A DNA stretch of 37,176 nt from Akkermansiaceae bacterium. Lineage in GTDB: Bacteria; Verrucomicrobiota; Verrucomicrobiia; Verrucomicrobiales; Akkermansiaceae. The stretch's first letter is position 1. Every line of letters starts with the position of its first letter. Location: NCBI GenBank assembly GCA_021200315.1, contig JAJQGU010000029.1:1-37176 (forward strand), given 5' to 3'. The position numbers were made by a program, and so were the translations under genes. The notes below the pieces were generated by a model. The model did not search any database, was not told the DNA's origin, and saw nothing but the letters and a program-made list of their open reading frames with translations. Shown piece after piece: positions 15,462-25,372 of this stretch.

Positions 15462-16610
15462 TCAGATGGACGCGGGATCACGTCCGTCGAGCACCGCTCG
15501 GTAGATTGTGCTCAGCCGCTCGTACATGGTTTCTTTACTGAGTGCGCGCCGGCATTCTTCCAGACCGTAGTTTCCCATTTGCAGCGAGGTTTCGGCGGAT
15601 TGCGTCACTGTGAGGATCGAGCGGATCAGCTTTTCCGTGTCGAACGGGGAGTGGATGAATCCTGATTTCCCTTCGATGACGTGCTGTTGGCTGCCGCATT
15701 GATCCGAAAGGACAACCGGCAGCCCCATGACGCGAGCCTCTTTGACAATGGTTGGGCCTGTGTCCGCAAGGCTTGGATGAACAAGGCACCATGCCTCGGA
15801 GAGCAGCTTCGCCATTTCCTCTCTGCTCACAAAGCCCAATGCCGTGATGTTGCGGGGGAGCGCCGTGCGGACGGAGGGGCTTGGCCCCGCCATTTTGAGA
15901 TGGATGTGGGAGAGCTCGGGCTGAGAAAATGCCTTGATCAGCGTGTTGATGTTTTTGACCGGCGTGTCGGTTCCTCCGAAAAGACAGGTCGGGCGGCTGG
16001 AAAGAACCCGGGGAATATTCTGAAATTCCTTGGCGACGGCATATTCGAGGTGCATGGGCGAAGCGGCGGGGACAAGCTCCCGCACCCATCCGGCGGCCGT
16101 GGGCGATTCCGTCGTAATCCATTTGAACGCTTCAATTGTGCCCTTTTCATACAAGCTGTGCCTGCGCTCGTATGCGGACATGGGAGCACGCGCTATGCAG
16201 GCTCGCAGCAGACCTTGGATCGAAAGGATCTTTTTCCCTGAAAAGGACTTGCCGCAGATGGCATAGCAATTTTCCGTCCCCCATGAGTGCACCAGATCGG
16301 GTTTGATTTCCCGGAGCACGCGCGAGACGAGCCACCGATCGTGTATGTACCCTGTATACAAACCTATGAGCAATCTTGCGCCCGGGACGACATGGAAAAA
16401 TTGGTTTCCGTGCTGGATGCATTGATGTCGGGCGGCGTGGCGATTCAGGCAGATCCAGTGCAGTTCGAATTCTTCGCTTTTCTGGAAAAGCTCCGACAGG
16501 GTGACCAGCCAGACGGCACCGCGCTGATGACCCACATTGAGCGAGGTGATCAGCTCCCAAATGGGATAGCTGCCGATGATGGCGATGCGGGGTCTGGAAG
16601 AGGTGCTCAT
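15462..16610 (-). CDS. Glycosyltransferase family 4-type protein
   Basis: 382 aa. GT-B fold. The N-terminal half has RIAIIGSYPIWELITSL and PDLVHSWGTENCYAICG. The C-terminal donor-binding half has TCLFGGTDTPVKNINTLIKAF, HIHLKMAGPSPS, ITALGFVSREEMAKLLSEAW and the EX7E-like segment ADTGPTIVKEARVMGLPVVLS. It is a retaining transferase of the family that builds surface glycans; donor and acceptor are unknown. It sits alone, 35 bp downstream of argG and about 13 kb from the main glycan operon, so it may be an independent acquisition. Confidence 0.88.
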   Translation of the reverse strand: MSTSSRPRIAIIGSYPIWELITSLNVGHQRGAVWLVTLSELFQKSEEFELHWICLNRHAARHQCIQHGNQFFHVVPGARLLIGLYTGYIHDRWLVSRVLREIKPDLVHSWGTENCYAICGKSFSGKKILSIQGLLRACIARAPMSAYERRHSLYEKGTIEAFKWITTESPTAAGWVRELVPAASPMHLEYAVAKEFQNIPRVLSSRPTCLFGGTDTPVKNINTLIKAFSQPELSHIHLKMAGPSPSVRTALPRNITALGFVSREEMAKLLSEAWCLVHPSLADTGPTIVKEARVMGLPVVLSDQCGSQQHVIEGKSGFIHSPFDTEKLIRSILTVTQSAETSLQMGNYGLEECRRALSKETMYERLSTIYRAVLDGRDPASI

Positions 16611-16645
16611 GCGTGTCGGAAGATGGGCGCTTTGCGATCGGCGGT

Positions 16646-17944
16646 TCAGGCCAGGCGAATAATTTTGTTTACCTTGGCGAATTGCTTGAGACGAAGACCA
16701 TTGAGATGAATGAAACCGGTGGCGTCGTCCTGATTGTAGTCTTCGTCGGTGTAATCCCCCTCCATGGTGGCGATTGCGTAGCTGTAAAGCGAATTCGGGC
16801 TGCGGCGGCCGGCATACATGATATTGCCTTTGTAGAGCTTGAGCCTCACTTCACCGTTGACGGTCTCCTGGGTTTTGGTGACGAGCGCTTGAATGGCCTC
16901 CCGCTCGGGGGCAAACCAGAATCCGTTGTAGACCATGGCCGCATAGTCGGGAATGAGGGAGTCGCGCACTCGTTGGGCTTCGCGATCCAAGGTGAGCGTC
17001 TCCATGTCGCGGTGAGCGGCCAGAACAATCGCGCCGCCGGGGGTTTCGTAGATACCGCGGCTCTTCATGCCCACAAAACGGTTTTCGACGATGTCGACGC
17101 GGCCGATGCCGTGCAGTCCGCCGAGATGGTTGAGTACGAGCATGACGCCCAGCGGGTCGAGCAGGGTGTAGCCGTCGCGTTCTCCCCGGGATTTCGCGTG
17201 TACCTGGCTGATGATGTCGGCGAGACCGTCGGTCTGAAGGCCGACGATGTTCCCTTTCTCAAAAAGACACTGAAGATACTGGGGCTTGTCTGGGGCGGTT
17301 TCCGGGGCGTTGGAAAGCACGTACATGGGACGATCCTCTTCCTTCGTGGCGTCGTACCACGTGTCCTCAAGAATGCCTGCCTCGTAGGAAATATGCAGCA
17401 GATTGCGATCCATTGAATAGGGCTTTCTGACGCTCTGGCGAATGGGAATGCCGTGGCTTTCCGCGTATCGGATGAGCTCGGTGCGGCCGGGGAACTGGTC
17501 GCGCCATTCTTTCATGCGCCATGGCGCAATCACTTGGAGACGAGGCGCAAGGGCGTTTACGGAGAGCTCGAAGCGCACTTGGTCATTGCCCTTGCCGGTG
17601 GCGCCGTGGGCGATGGCGTCGGCTCCTTCCGCGATGGCCAGATCGACCATGGCCTTCGAGATGCAGGGGCGGGCGATGGACGTGCCGAGCAGATAGCGCC
17701 CTTCATAGAGAGCGTTGGCCTGGAACATGGGGAAAATGTAGTTGGCGGCGAAATCCGCCTTGAGATCGCCGATGACACATTTGGAGGCTCCTGTCGCCAA
17801 GGCTTTGGCCTCCAATCCATCCAGCTCCTCCGCCTGACCTACGTCGGCGCAGAAGGCGATGATTTCGGCATTGTACTTCTCCTTGAGCCACACCAGAAGA
17901 ACGGATGTGTCAAGGCCACCGGAGTATGCGAGAACGATCTTCAT
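16646..17944 (-). CDS. argG: Argininosuccinate synthase
   Basis: 432 aa from the ATG at 17944; a GTG three codons upstream is also possible. It joins citrulline and aspartate with ATP in arginine biosynthesis. The N-type ATP pyrophosphatase P-loop [15 protein letters not shown] is at 6-20. Also visible are [73 protein letters not shown] and [19 protein letters not shown], all family hallmarks. No argH or other arg gene is adjacent. A glycosyltransferase follows in the same direction. Confidence 0.97.
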   Translation of the reverse strand: MKIVLAYSGGLDTSVLLVWLKEKYNAEIIAFCADVGQAEELDGLEAKALATGASKCVIGDLKADFAANYIFPMFQANALYEGRYLLGTSIARPCISKAMVDLAIAEGADAIAHGATGKGNDQVRFELSVNALAPRLQVIAPWRMKEWRDQFPGRTELIRYAESHGIPIRQSVRKPYSMDRNLLHISYEAGILEDTWYDATKEEDRPMYVLSNAPETAPDKPQYLQCLFEKGNIVGLQTDGLADIISQVHAKSRGERDGYTLLDPLGVMLVLNHLGGLHGIGRVDIVENRFVGMKSRGIYETPGGAIVLAAHRDMETLTLDREAQRVRDSLIPDYAAMVYNGFWFAPEREAIQALVTKTQETVNGEVRLKLYKGNIMYAGRRSPNSLYSYAIATMEGDYTDEDYNQDDATGFIHLNGLRLKQFAKVNKIIRLA

Positions 17945-17985
17945 CTTGAACACTGCTTGGGCGGTTTATCACGAACCCGCCCGCG

Positions 17986-18014
17986 AGTATACTCTGCGAG
18001 CTTTCGCAAATAAA
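17986..18014 (-). promoter_or_regulatory. Predicted argG promoter
   Basis: TATACT (17986-17991) with a weak -35, TTTATT (18009-18014), 17 bp upstream on the minus strand. The leader would be about 35 bases. No clear ARG-box palindrome was recognised. Confidence 0.45.
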
Positions 18015-18087
18015 GCAAAAAAAGCGTGGGATGATGCCCATAAATTTCTCCGCGCCGCGCCGGAGGAAGAAACAACTTTGAAGCGGC

Positions 18088-19083
18088 CTACGGAGACACG
18101 ATGAGGGGCGCGACCCAGATATTGCCGATGGCCAGCCAGATGGGCAGGGTGAGGGCGGAAGCGACCGTGGTGGCCAGAAGAATCTGAGTGCCCATTTCGG
18201 GCAGGCCGCCGAAGCGCTTGGCCAGAATCACCGGAATGACGGCTGAGGGGATGGCAGCCTGAATGGTCATGATGCGCTTGATGTATATGTCGAGAGGCAA
18301 TATCCATGCCAGCAGCAGGATGAGCGCTGGAGCGGCGACGAGCCGCGTGAGCAGTCCGGCGGCGAGCAGGCGCGGACGCCAGCTCGTATGGCCCCAAGAG
18401 TCGTACATCGAGCAGCCGAAAAGCACAAGGCACAGCGGAGTCGCGCAATTGCCGATCATTTCGAGGGTTTTCATCAGCGGCGGGACGGCTAGGTAACTGC
18501 CCGCTCCCGTCCAGGCCAAGGCGAGCCCGAACGCCACGGCCAGCAAAGGGCCGCGCATGAAGACGCCCAGCCGGAGCTGTCCGACTCCGCCTGCCATGAT
18601 GATTACGCCGAGGCTCCAGACGACGAGTTCACAGCCCACATTGTGCACGAAAAGTACGCCCAGAGTCGGGTCGCCGGGCTTGTCGAACACTATCTGGATG
18701 ATGGGAATGACGAAGAAGGCGTAATTCTGGATGCCCGCCGTGAGGGAAAATGTGCGCAGCCCGGTGCCGATGCGCAGCCGCATGATTTTGGCGACGGCAT
18801 ACGCGGAGCACACGCCGACGATGAGTTCGCAGGCTCCCGCGGCAATGGCCTGCAGCGAGAATGCGATGCTCCGGAGTTCCTTGGTGTCTGAGAGCGCCAT
18901 GTATTTCAAGATACTGTGCAGAATCAGACATGGATAGGCGATATCCATGGCCAGGCTCATGATCGGAGAGTCGTGGGCAGGGAGGACGGCTCCCTTGCGT
19001 CTCAACATGAAACCAATGCCGAAGAAGATGTAGATGGGAATGGTGGAGAGAAAGGATTGAAGAGCGATGTCGAGAGTATTCAT
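18088..19083 (-). CDS. AEC-family (auxin efflux carrier-like) transporter
   Basis: 331 aa from the ATG at 19083; an in-frame ATG at 19137 would add 18 residues. About ten hydrophobic segments in two halves. The first is FLSTIPIYIFFGIGFMLRRKG and the family-typical MDIAYPCLILHSI follows soon after. Then come QNYAFFVIPIIQIVF, a central hydrophilic loop, and the second half with CATPLCLVLFGCSMYDSWG, MTIQAAIPSAVIPVILAKRFGG and the last helix. The AEC family exports organic acids or similar anions; the substrate cannot be told. It lies 121 bp after guaA and has no clear promoter, so it may be the tail of the gua operon. Confidence 0.87.
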   Translation of the reverse strand: MNTLDIALQSFLSTIPIYIFFGIGFMLRRKGAVLPAHDSPIMSLAMDIAYPCLILHSILKYMALSDTKELRSIAFSLQAIAAGACELIVGVCSAYAVAKIMRLRIGTGLRTFSLTAGIQNYAFFVIPIIQIVFDKPGDPTLGVLFVHNVGCELVVWSLGVIIMAGGVGQLRLGVFMRGPLLAVAFGLALAWTGAGSYLAVPPLMKTLEMIGNCATPLCLVLFGCSMYDSWGHTSWRPRLLAAGLLTRLVAAPALILLLAWILPLDIYIKRIMTIQAAIPSAVIPVILAKRFGGLPEMGTQILLATTVASALTLPIWLAIGNIWVAPLIVSP

Positions 19084-19204
19084 TCCGGGGAAAAGTTGAA
19101 ATTGCACGAATCCGCCTGCCCCTGGCCGGCGCCTCATAAGGGTGCGCCTGGGACAGCTTGTTTGGAAAGATTGCGGGGAAACCGCGTCCGGCCCGAGAGC
19201 CGGC

Positions 19205-20731
19205 CTACTCCCATTCGATGGAGGCCGGCGGCTTGGTCGAAATGTCGTAGAGAACGCGGTTGATTCCTTTTACCGAATTGAGAATGCTATTGCTTGTCTC
19301 GCGCAGGAGTTCGGGGGGGAGCTCGACCCAGTCGGCTGTCATGGCGTCCTCGGAGACGATGGCGCGCAGATTGGTGGCCCATTCGTAGGAGCGTTCGTCG
19401 CCTTTCACGCCGACCGTCTTTACGGGGATGAGGCCGGCATAGGCCTGCCATACCTTGTCATACCAGCCGTATTTGCGGAGGTTGCCGATAAAGATGGCGT
19501 CGCATTCGCGGATGATGTCGAGGCGTTCGCGGGTCACCTCACCCGGACAACGCACAGCGAGGCCGGGTCCCGGGAAGGGGTGGCGCCACAGAATATCATG
19601 CGGGATCCCCATGGAAGCGCCCAGTGCGCGCACTTCGTCTTTGAAGAGTTCGGCGAGAGGTTCCAGCACTTTCCCCTGCGCCTGGAGCTCGAGCACGCGT
19701 TCCACGCGGTTGTGGTGCGTTTTGATCACCGACGCCTTTGAGCCGGCATTCGAGGCGCTTTCGATCACATCGGGGTACAGCGTGCCTTGAGCCAGCATTT
19801 CGGCGTCGCCTACAGCCTCCCAGAATACGTCGATAAACAGTCCGCCGATGATGCGGCGCTTCTTTTCCGGATTGGTTTCGCCGGCCAGAGCCTTCAGAAA
19901 GCGTTCAGAGGCGTCCACCGTTTCGATGTCCACTCCGATGCGGGCGAAATTCCTTTGGACTTCCTCCGATTCGTTTTTGCGCAGCAATCCGTTGTCTACG
20001 AAAATAGCGCGCATGTGCACCCCGGCCTCGTGCAGCAGCATGGCCAGCACGGTGCTGTCCACCCCGCCGGAGACGCCGCAGACCACCTGGCGATTCCCCG
20101 CCCGTTCTCGAATGCTGCGTGTCATTTCGTTCTTGAAATCACCGATGTCGAACATCTTCAGTCCGGAAGCCATCGCGAGGAAGTTGCGCAGAATCGCGCT
20201 TCCCTCGTGCGAGTGAGTTACTTCGGGGTGAAACTGGATTCCGTACATGCGGTCGCTCCACTGGAGGGCCACGGGTACGCCCTCGGCGTTTCGGGCAATC
20301 ACCGAGCAGTCTCCGGCGATGCGCTCCACCGTGTCCGAGTGGCTCATCCACACCTGAGACGAGGGGGCGATCCCTTTGAACAGACCGTCCCCGGTGTTTT
20401 CGGGCAGCAGGGCGGCGGGGCCGTATTCTCGGCGATCGCCGGGTTTCACCGTGCCGCCATGCTTGAGGTTGAGCAGCTGCATGCCATAGCACACGCCCAG
20501 CACCGGCACGCCGAAATGCTGCAGGCGGTTGAAGTCGATGTCCGGCGCGTCGGGTTCCAGAACGCTCTTCGGGCCGCCCGACAGGATGATGGCTCCCGGA
20601 GAGTCGAGCGATGGGAAGTCTTCCAGACGATATAATTTGGCCAGATATCCCAGCTCCCGCACACGGCGTACGATCAGCTGGGTGTACTGGGAGCCGAAAT
20701 CGATGACGGCAACGAGTTGACGATCATTCAT
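19205..20731 (-). CDS. guaA: GMP synthase (glutamine-hydrolysing)
   Basis: 508 aa, complete. It converts XMP to GMP with glutamine and ATP. The N-terminal class I amidotransferase has ILSGGPKSV, the nucleophile Cys81 in GVCYGMQ, and His168/Glu170 in FHPEVTHS. The synthetase domain has the PP-loop SGGVDS at 221-226, IFVDNGLLRKNE, GTLYPDVIES and HPFPGPGLAVR. The C-terminal dimerisation domain ends in STKPPASIEWE, the family's standard ending. It begins 11 bp after guaB, with which it forms an operon. Confidence 0.98.
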   Translation of the reverse strand: MNDRQLVAVIDFGSQYTQLIVRRVRELGYLAKLYRLEDFPSLDSPGAIILSGGPKSVLEPDAPDIDFNRLQHFGVPVLGVCYGMQLLNLKHGGTVKPGDRREYGPAALLPENTGDGLFKGIAPSSQVWMSHSDTVERIAGDCSVIARNAEGVPVALQWSDRMYGIQFHPEVTHSHEGSAILRNFLAMASGLKMFDIGDFKNEMTRSIRERAGNRQVVCGVSGGVDSTVLAMLLHEAGVHMRAIFVDNGLLRKNESEEVQRNFARIGVDIETVDASERFLKALAGETNPEKKRRIIGGLFIDVFWEAVGDAEMLAQGTLYPDVIESASNAGSKASVIKTHHNRVERVLELQAQGKVLEPLAELFKDEVRALGASMGIPHDILWRHPFPGPGLAVRCPGEVTRERLDIIRECDAIFIGNLRKYGWYDKVWQAYAGLIPVKTVGVKGDERSYEWATNLRAIVSEDAMTADWVELPPELLRETSNSILNSVKGINRVLYDISTKPPASIEWE

Positions 20732-20742
20732 GTCGCTGAAAA

Positions 20743-22194
20743 TTAGCAGCTGTAGTTGACGGGCTCTTCCGTGATGGTGATGTCGTGAGGATGGCTTTCT
20801 TTCAAGCCGCCCGGCGTGATGCGCACGAAGCGTGCGTGTTCGCGCAGCGCGGACAGGTCTTTGGCGCCGAGGTATCCCATGCCTGAGCGCAGACCTCCGA
20901 TCAATTGGAAGAGAACATCCGCCAGCATGCCCTTGTAGGGCACGCGCGCTTCCACACCTTCAGCCACGAGCTTGCCGGAGCTGTTTTGTCCGTAGCGGTC
21001 GCCGGAGCCGCGGCGCATGGCTCCCAGGGAGCCCATGCCGCGGTATTGCTTGAAGTGGCGTCCTTGATAGTGAACCATTTGTCCAGGGCTTTCCTCGCAG
21101 CCGGCGAGCAGGCCGCCCATCATGATGAGATCGGCTCCTCCGGCGAGAGCCTTCACGATATCCCCTGAATAGCGGATGCCGCCGTCGGCGATCACCGTCA
21201 CGCCCGCGGGGCGGGCTGCGGCGGCCACCTCCTGAATGGCGGTGAACTGGGGCATGCCCACGCCGGAGATGATGCGCGTGGTGCAGATCGAGCCCGGCCC
21301 CACACCCACCTTGATGGCACTGGCCCCTGCGGCGATCAGGTCGGCGGCGCCGTCCCGGGTGACTACGTTGCCAGCCACGACGGGCACGTCGGAAAGAGAG
21401 CGGAGCTTGGCGACCACGTCGAGCACCCGCGAGGTGTGCCCGGTGGCGGCGTCGATGAAAAGGGCATCTGCTCCGGCTTCGAGCAGAGCCTGCGCACGGT
21501 CGTAGTAATCGGGTCCCACGCCGACGGCCGCTCCGCAGCGCAGGCGTCCATGGGCGTCTTTCGACGAGGCGCCGAAGAGTTCGCGTTTGCGGATGTCCGT
21601 TTCGGTGATGAGGCCGGCGAGGCGGCCTTCTCCGTCGATGAGTGGCAGCTTCTCAATGCGGTTCTTATACAGGAAGGAGCGTGCCTGTTCGATCGTGGTG
21701 CCGGGGCCGGCCGTCACGAGGCGGGCGAGGGGCGTCATCACATCGGACACGAATGTGTTGCTGTAGTCCTCTACCCCGCGCATGTCACGGCCGGTGATGA
21801 TGCCCTCGAGCTTCTGGTCGGCGTCCACCACGGGAAAACCGGAATATCCGTGCTCATCCATCACGATCCGCACTTCGGCGAGCGTCATTTCCTTGCTCAC
21901 GGTGATTGGCTTGGAAATGACCGCGTTGTCAAACCGCTTCACGCGCGACACCATGGCCGCCTGGTCGGGGATCAGGTTGTTGCGGTGAATGACGCCCAGA
22001 CCGCCTTCGCGGGCCATGGCGATCGCCATGTCGGACTCCGTCACCGTATCCATGGGCGACGAGAGAACGGGCAAATTCAAAGGGAAGGAAGACACAAGAT
22101 GCGAAGACACGTCGGCGTCTCCGGGGAGAATCGTGCTCATGCAGGGAAGCAGGAGCACGTCGTCAAAAGTAAGGCCTGTCTGATACTCTGCCAT
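20743..22194 (-). CDS. guaB: Inosine-5'-monophosphate dehydrogenase
   Basis: 483 aa, full length. It oxidises IMP to XMP with NAD, the committed step to GMP. N-terminal TFDDVLLLP (9-17), [10 protein letters not shown], and tandem CBS domains at about 94-205 that usually sense ATP/GTP. The catalytic Cys304 lies in [20 protein letters not shown]. Also seen are [20 protein letters not shown], the flap region around [11 protein letters not shown], and [12 protein letters not shown]. It is followed by guaA. The promoter abuts the ATG and is divergent from that of the ribosomal-protein cluster. Confidence 0.98.
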   Translation of the reverse strand: MAEYQTGLTFDDVLLLPCMSTILPGDADVSSHLVSSFPLNLPVLSSPMDTVTESDMAIAMAREGGLGVIHRNNLIPDQAAMVSRVKRFDNAVISKPITVSKEMTLAEVRIVMDEHGYSGFPVVDADQKLEGIITGRDMRGVEDYSNTFVSDVMTPLARLVTAGPGTTIEQARSFLYKNRIEKLPLIDGEGRLAGLITETDIRKRELFGASSKDAHGRLRCGAAVGVGPDYYDRAQALLEAGADALFIDAATGHTSRVLDVVAKLRSLSDVPVVAGNVVTRDGAADLIAAGASAIKVGVGPGSICTTRIISGVGMPQFTAIQEVAAAARPAGVTVIADGGIRYSGDIVKALAGGADLIMMGGLLAGCEESPGQMVHYQGRHFKQYRGMGSLGAMRRGSGDRYGQNSSGKLVAEGVEARVPYKGMLADVLFQLIGGLRSGMGYLGAKDLSALREHARFVRITPGGLKESHPHDITITEEPVNYSC

Positions 22195-22199
22195 AGGCG

Positions 22200-22228
22200 A
22201 GCCTAGGATTTTTCACGCCGAAATGCAA
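22200..22228 (-). promoter_or_regulatory. Predicted guaBA promoter, leaderless
   Basis: On the minus strand TTGCAT (22223-22228), 17-bp spacer, TAGGCT (22200-22205). Five bases (CGCCT) lie between the -10 box and the ATG, so the expected start site is at or inside the start codon. Confidence 0.6.
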
Positions 22229-22361
22229 GACTAATCGTTCAAGCCGACGAAAATCCGTCAATTGTTACAAAATAAAATGGTTCGGAATGCGTTATGGAAA
22301 CGGCGCGGAATTCGGACGGATAAATTCCCGAGGCGGGAGACGGAATTTTTCAGGAATGGGC

Positions 22362-22390
22362 TTGACGGGCGGGGCGCGGGCGTGTATAGT
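22362..22390 (+). promoter_or_regulatory. Strong predicted promoter of the rplX ribosomal-protein operon
   Basis: TTGACG (22362-22367), 17-bp spacer, TATAGT (22385-22390). The leader of about 50 bases contains a GC-rich imperfect hairpin (CGCGCTGCGGAATGCGCGGCG) and then an A-rich run up to the ATG with no Shine-Dalgarno. The hairpin could be a regulatory element, but no known r-protein binding site was recognised. Confidence 0.75.
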
Positions 22391-22449
22391 CGGCTCCCCG
22401 CGCTGCGGAATGCGCGGCGCAATAATATAAACGCGAAGAAGCAAACACG

Positions 22450-22674
22450 ATGAAAACCCATGTGAAAAAAGGCGATGAGGTAGAAGTCATCGCCGGCAAC
22501 CATAAGGGCAAGCGTGGCACCGTCCTTTCCGTGAATGCCGTCAAGGGAACTGTGATTGTGGAGGGTGTGCGCATCCTGAAGAAGGCTGTGCGCCCCACCG
22601 AACAGGATCCGGACGGCGGCATCAAGGAAGTGGATGGCCCGATTCACATTTCCAATGTGAAGAAAGTGGGTTGA
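22450..22674 (+). CDS. rplX: 50S ribosomal protein L24
   Basis: 74 aa, at the short end of the family. Diagnostic KOW-type start [25 protein letters not shown], then [17 protein letters not shown] and a closing [12 protein letters not shown]24 is an assembly initiator on 23S rRNA. In most bacteria L14 (rplN) lies directly upstream; here rplX is first in its operon and divergent from guaB. It is preceded by GAAGAAGCAAACACG with no Shine-Dalgarno. Confidence 0.95.
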   Translation: MKTHVKKGDEVEVIAGNHKGKRGTVLSVNAVKGTVIVEGVRILKKAVRPTEQDPDGGIKEVDGPIHISNVKKVG

Positions 22675-22744
22675 GGCAGAGCCCCCGCCCCGCGCTTAAG
22701 CCGCCATCCGTTAAATCACTCCAAGAGCTGACCCGCAAATAATC

Positions 22745-23326
22745 ATGAATACACCAACCCTGCAGACGCACTATCGCGAGAAGGTCGTTCCCGCCCTTCA
22801 GGCGAAGTACAACTATACCAACGTGCACCGGATTCCCCGATTGGAAAAGATCGTGGTGACTTCGTGCATGGGCAGGCACCCCGACCGCAAGCAGGCTGTC
22901 GAGGATGCTGTTGTCGAGATAGCCAAGATCACCGGCCAGAAGCCGTCCGTCACCTACGCCCGCAAGAGCGTGGCCAACTTTAAGCTCCGCGAGGGCGAAA
23001 TCCTCGGTGCGCGCGTCACTCTCCGCGGTGCCCGCATGTGGGAGTTTCTCGACCGCTTCATCAACATCACCGCTCCCAATATCCGCGACTTCCGCGGGCT
23101 GCCCGCTAAGTCCTTCGACGGACACGGCAATTATGCCGTGGGCATTTCCGATCAGTCCATCTTTCCGGAAATCGAGCTGGATCAGATCAAGCGTCAGATA
23201 GGCTTTGATCTGATTTTTGTCACCTCGACGCAAGACGATAAGGAGGCGCGGGATCTTCTTGCCGAGCTCGGGCTGCCGTTTCGTCCCCAGAAAAAGACGG
23301 AGGAGTCCCGCTCCGCCGATGCATAA
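22745..23326 (+). CDS. rplE: 50S ribosomal protein L5
   Basis: 193 aa with a C-terminal tail (QKKTEESRSADA) beyond the usual 180. Family segments: LQTHYREKVVPALQAKYNYTN, RIPRLEKIVVTSCMG, AVVEIAKITGQKPSVTYARKSVANFKLREGE, RDFRGLPAKSFDGHGNYAVG and GFDLIFVTS. It binds 5S rRNA and contacts the P-site tRNA in the large subunit. It follows rplX by 70 bp; S14, which usually comes next, is absent. Confidence 0.97.
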   Translation: MNTPTLQTHYREKVVPALQAKYNYTNVHRIPRLEKIVVTSCMGRHPDRKQAVEDAVVEIAKITGQKPSVTYARKSVANFKLREGEILGARVTLRGARMWEFLDRFINITAPNIRDFRGLPAKSFDGHGNYAVGISDQSIFPEIELDQIKRQIGFDLIFVTSTQDDKEARDLLAELGLPFRPQKKTEESRSADA

Positions 23327-23344
23327 ACCCAGAAATATACGATT

Positions 23345-23746
23345 ATGGCAGTATTAAGTGATCCCATTTCCGATTTCCTGACCCGTGTCAAGAACGCCGG
23401 CAACGCGCGGAATGAAGAGCTCCTGGCTCCCCATTCCGGAATCAAGGCGGAAATTGCACGCATCCTTCAGGAAGAAGGCTACATCTGGAGCTACGAAATC
23501 GTGGGCGAAGGCGTCAAGAAGGCCATCAAGGTCAAGACGCGGTTCACGCAGGAGGGCAAGCCCCTTATCACCGGCGTCAAGCGCTGCTCGAAGCCAGGGC
23601 GTCGTCAATACGTCCGTTCCGAAGAGATTCCGAATGTGATGAATGGCCTCGGTATTTCTATCGTGTCCACTTCAGCCGGTCTGATGACGGGGGCGCAAGC
23701 CCGCAGGCGGAAGATCGGCGGCGAGTTGATCGCCCTTGTCTGGTAA
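23345..23746 (+). CDS. rpsH: 30S ribosomal protein S8
   Basis: 133 aa, standard length. SDPISDFLTRVKNAGNARNE at the start, LQEEGYIWSYEIVGEG in the middle, and the diagnostic ISIVSTSAGLMTGAQARRRKIGGELIALVW end. It binds 16S rRNA helix 21. In E. coli S8 also represses the spc operon; no matching mRNA site was identified here. It follows rplE directly (18-bp gap) where S14 would usually lie. Confidence 0.97.
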   Translation: MAVLSDPISDFLTRVKNAGNARNEELLAPHSGIKAEIARILQEEGYIWSYEIVGEGVKKAIKVKTRFTQEGKPLITGVKRCSKPGRRQYVRSEEIPNVMNGLGISIVSTSAGLMTGAQARRRKIGGELIALVW

Positions 23747-23767
23747 CCCTCAACCAAAATCATATAC

Positions 23768-24307
23768 ATGTCCCGAGTTGGAAAGAAAGTTATTGCGATC
23801 CCCGCAGGCGTCAAGGTGAACGAGAAGGACTCCGTCGTGCTCGTCGAAGGCCCGAAGGGCAAGCTTCAGTGGACGCTGCCGCAGGGAATCTCGATCGCTG
23901 TTGAGGGCGCCGAACTGACCGTCAGCCGCGCCGACGATTCGCGCAGGCTTCGCGCTCTGCACGGCACGAACCGTTCTTTGCTCAACAACATGATCACGGG
24001 CGTCTCCCAGGGCTTCGTGAAGGAACTTGAAATTATCGGCGTCGGTTTCCGTGCGGCGGTAAAGGGCAAGATCCTCGATCTCAGCCTCGGCAAGTCCCAC
24101 CCGATCAACCATGCCATTCCCGATGGATTGACCGTCACCGTCACCGACAACACGAAAGTGCGGGTGGAAGGTGTCGATAAACAGCTTGTCGGCCAGTTTG
24201 CCGCCGAGGTGCGCGGTTACTATCCGCCGGAGCCCTACAAGGGCAAGGGCGTGCGCTACGCTGGTGAAAACGTGCGCCGCAAGGAGGGCAAGAGCGTTGG
24301 CAAATAA
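23768..24307 (+). CDS. rplF: 50S ribosomal protein L6
   Basis: 179 aa. SRVGKKVIAIPAGVKVNEKD, VEGPKGKLQWTLP, LHGTNRSLLNNMITGVSQGF, LSLGKSHPINHAIPDGLTV and the C-terminal signature PPEPYKGKGVRYAGENVRRKEGK. It lies near the L7/L12 stalk base. The upstream sequence CAACCAAAATCATATAC has no Shine-Dalgarno. Confidence 0.97.
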   Translation: MSRVGKKVIAIPAGVKVNEKDSVVLVEGPKGKLQWTLPQGISIAVEGAELTVSRADDSRRLRALHGTNRSLLNNMITGVSQGFVKELEIIGVGFRAAVKGKILDLSLGKSHPINHAIPDGLTVTVTDNTKVRVEGVDKQLVGQFAAEVRGYYPPEPYKGKGVRYAGENVRRKEGKSVGK

Positions 24308-24335
24308 GCACTGAACCTTTAGAAATTTATAGACA

Positions 24336-24686
24336 ATGAGCCTAATCAATCGAAAAGCCGTTCGTGATCGTGTGCATCGCCGCATCCGCCGCAAATTGGC
24401 GGGTACGGCAGCTCGTCCCCGTCTGGCTGTCCATTTTTCCAATCAGCATGTCTACGCCCAAGTGATCGATGATGACAAGGGCGTGACTATCTGCTCCGCA
24501 TCGACGCTCAATCTTCATTTGCAGCAGGCCAATCTCGAAACGGCCGCCAAAGTGGGCGCGCTGATCGCCGAGAGGGCGCTGGCCGCCGGCGTCACGGAAG
24601 TTGTGTTTGACCGGGGGGGATTTCTCTACCACGGTAAAGTCAAATCTCTGGCCGACGCCGCCCGAGGAGCCGGCCTTAAATTCTAA
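24336..24686 (+). CDS. rplR: 50S ribosomal protein L18
   Basis: 116 aa. Basic N-terminus ([20 protein letters not shown]), then [65 protein letters not shown], the usual 5S rRNA-binding protein pattern. In line between L6 and S5 as in most bacteria. AU-rich leader (TTTAGAAATTTATAGACA) without a Shine-Dalgarno. Confidence 0.97.
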   Translation: MSLINRKAVRDRVHRRIRRKLAGTAARPRLAVHFSNQHVYAQVIDDDKGVTICSASTLNLHLQQANLETAAKVGALIAERALAAGVTEVVFDRGGFLYHGKVKSLADAARGAGLKF

Positions 24687-24703
24687 ACGGGAAAAAATAA
24701 AGA

Positions 24704-25345
24704 ATGAACAACGAAGAACAAAAGGCTCCGGCCGCACAAGCTGAAACTTCCGCTCCCGCTGCGCCTCGTGGGCGAGTTCCCCGTGGTCAGGGAGCTCGTT
24801 CAGGCGGTCCCCGCGGCCCCCGGCGTGAAGGCGGCCGCCGCAATCCGGAGGCTCCCGTTGAAGAAGGGCCTCAGCTTTTGGAAAAAGTAGTGTATGTGAA
24901 CCGCTGCGCCAAAGTGGTGAAGGGCGGCCGCCGCTTTTCCTTCTCCGCTCTCGTGGTCGCGGGAGATCAGGAAGGTAAGGTCGGCTATGGGTTCGGCAAG
25001 GCCAACGAAGTGGCGGACGCCATCCGCAAGGGGACGGACGCCGCGCGGAAGGCTCTCAAACCCGTGGCGGTCATTGACAATACGATTCCTCATGAAGTGT
25101 ATGCCGAATTCGGCGGCGGCAAGATTCTCCTGAAGCCCGCCGCGCCCGGCACAGGGCTGATTGCGGGCAATACCGTACGCGCTGTCCTTGAAGCCGCCGG
25201 CGTGCGCGACATTGTCGCCAAATCGCTGGGTTCCTCCAATCATGCCAACGTGGTGAAAGCGACGCTGACGGCTCTCCTCTCTCTGAGAACGGCCGATCAA
25301 GTGCTCTCGTCCCGCGGCAGGAAAAAGGGGGAAGCCGCTTTGTAA
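24704..25345 (+). CDS. rpsE: 30S ribosomal protein S5 with long N-terminal extension
   Basis: 213 aa against about 166 in E. coli. Residues 1-55 are an Ala/Pro/Gly/Arg-rich low-complexity extension. The core then begins: [83 protein letters not shown] and [25 protein letters not shown]5 helps decoding accuracy and mRNA unwinding. L30 (rpmD), normally next, is absent; rplO follows after 27 bp. Confidence 0.97.
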   Translation: MNNEEQKAPAAQAETSAPAAPRGRVPRGQGARSGGPRGPRREGGRRNPEAPVEEGPQLLEKVVYVNRCAKVVKGGRRFSFSALVVAGDQEGKVGYGFGKANEVADAIRKGTDAARKALKPVAVIDNTIPHEVYAEFGGGKILLKPAAPGTGLIAGNTVRAVLEAAGVRDIVAKSLGSSNHANVVKATLTALLSLRTADQVLSSRGRKKGEAAL

Positions 25346-25372
25346 CAAATTGTATTAAATGGATATAAACTT

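Noticed and set aside
22262..22453. Small open frame upstream of rplX (63 codons)
   Set aside because: It runs through the strong rplX promoter and leader, and its product has no natural-looking composition.
22675..22744. S8-type autoregulatory site between rplX and rplE
   Set aside because: The position is right for the E. coli spc repressor site, but I could not find the helix with the asymmetric internal loop, so no feature is claimed.
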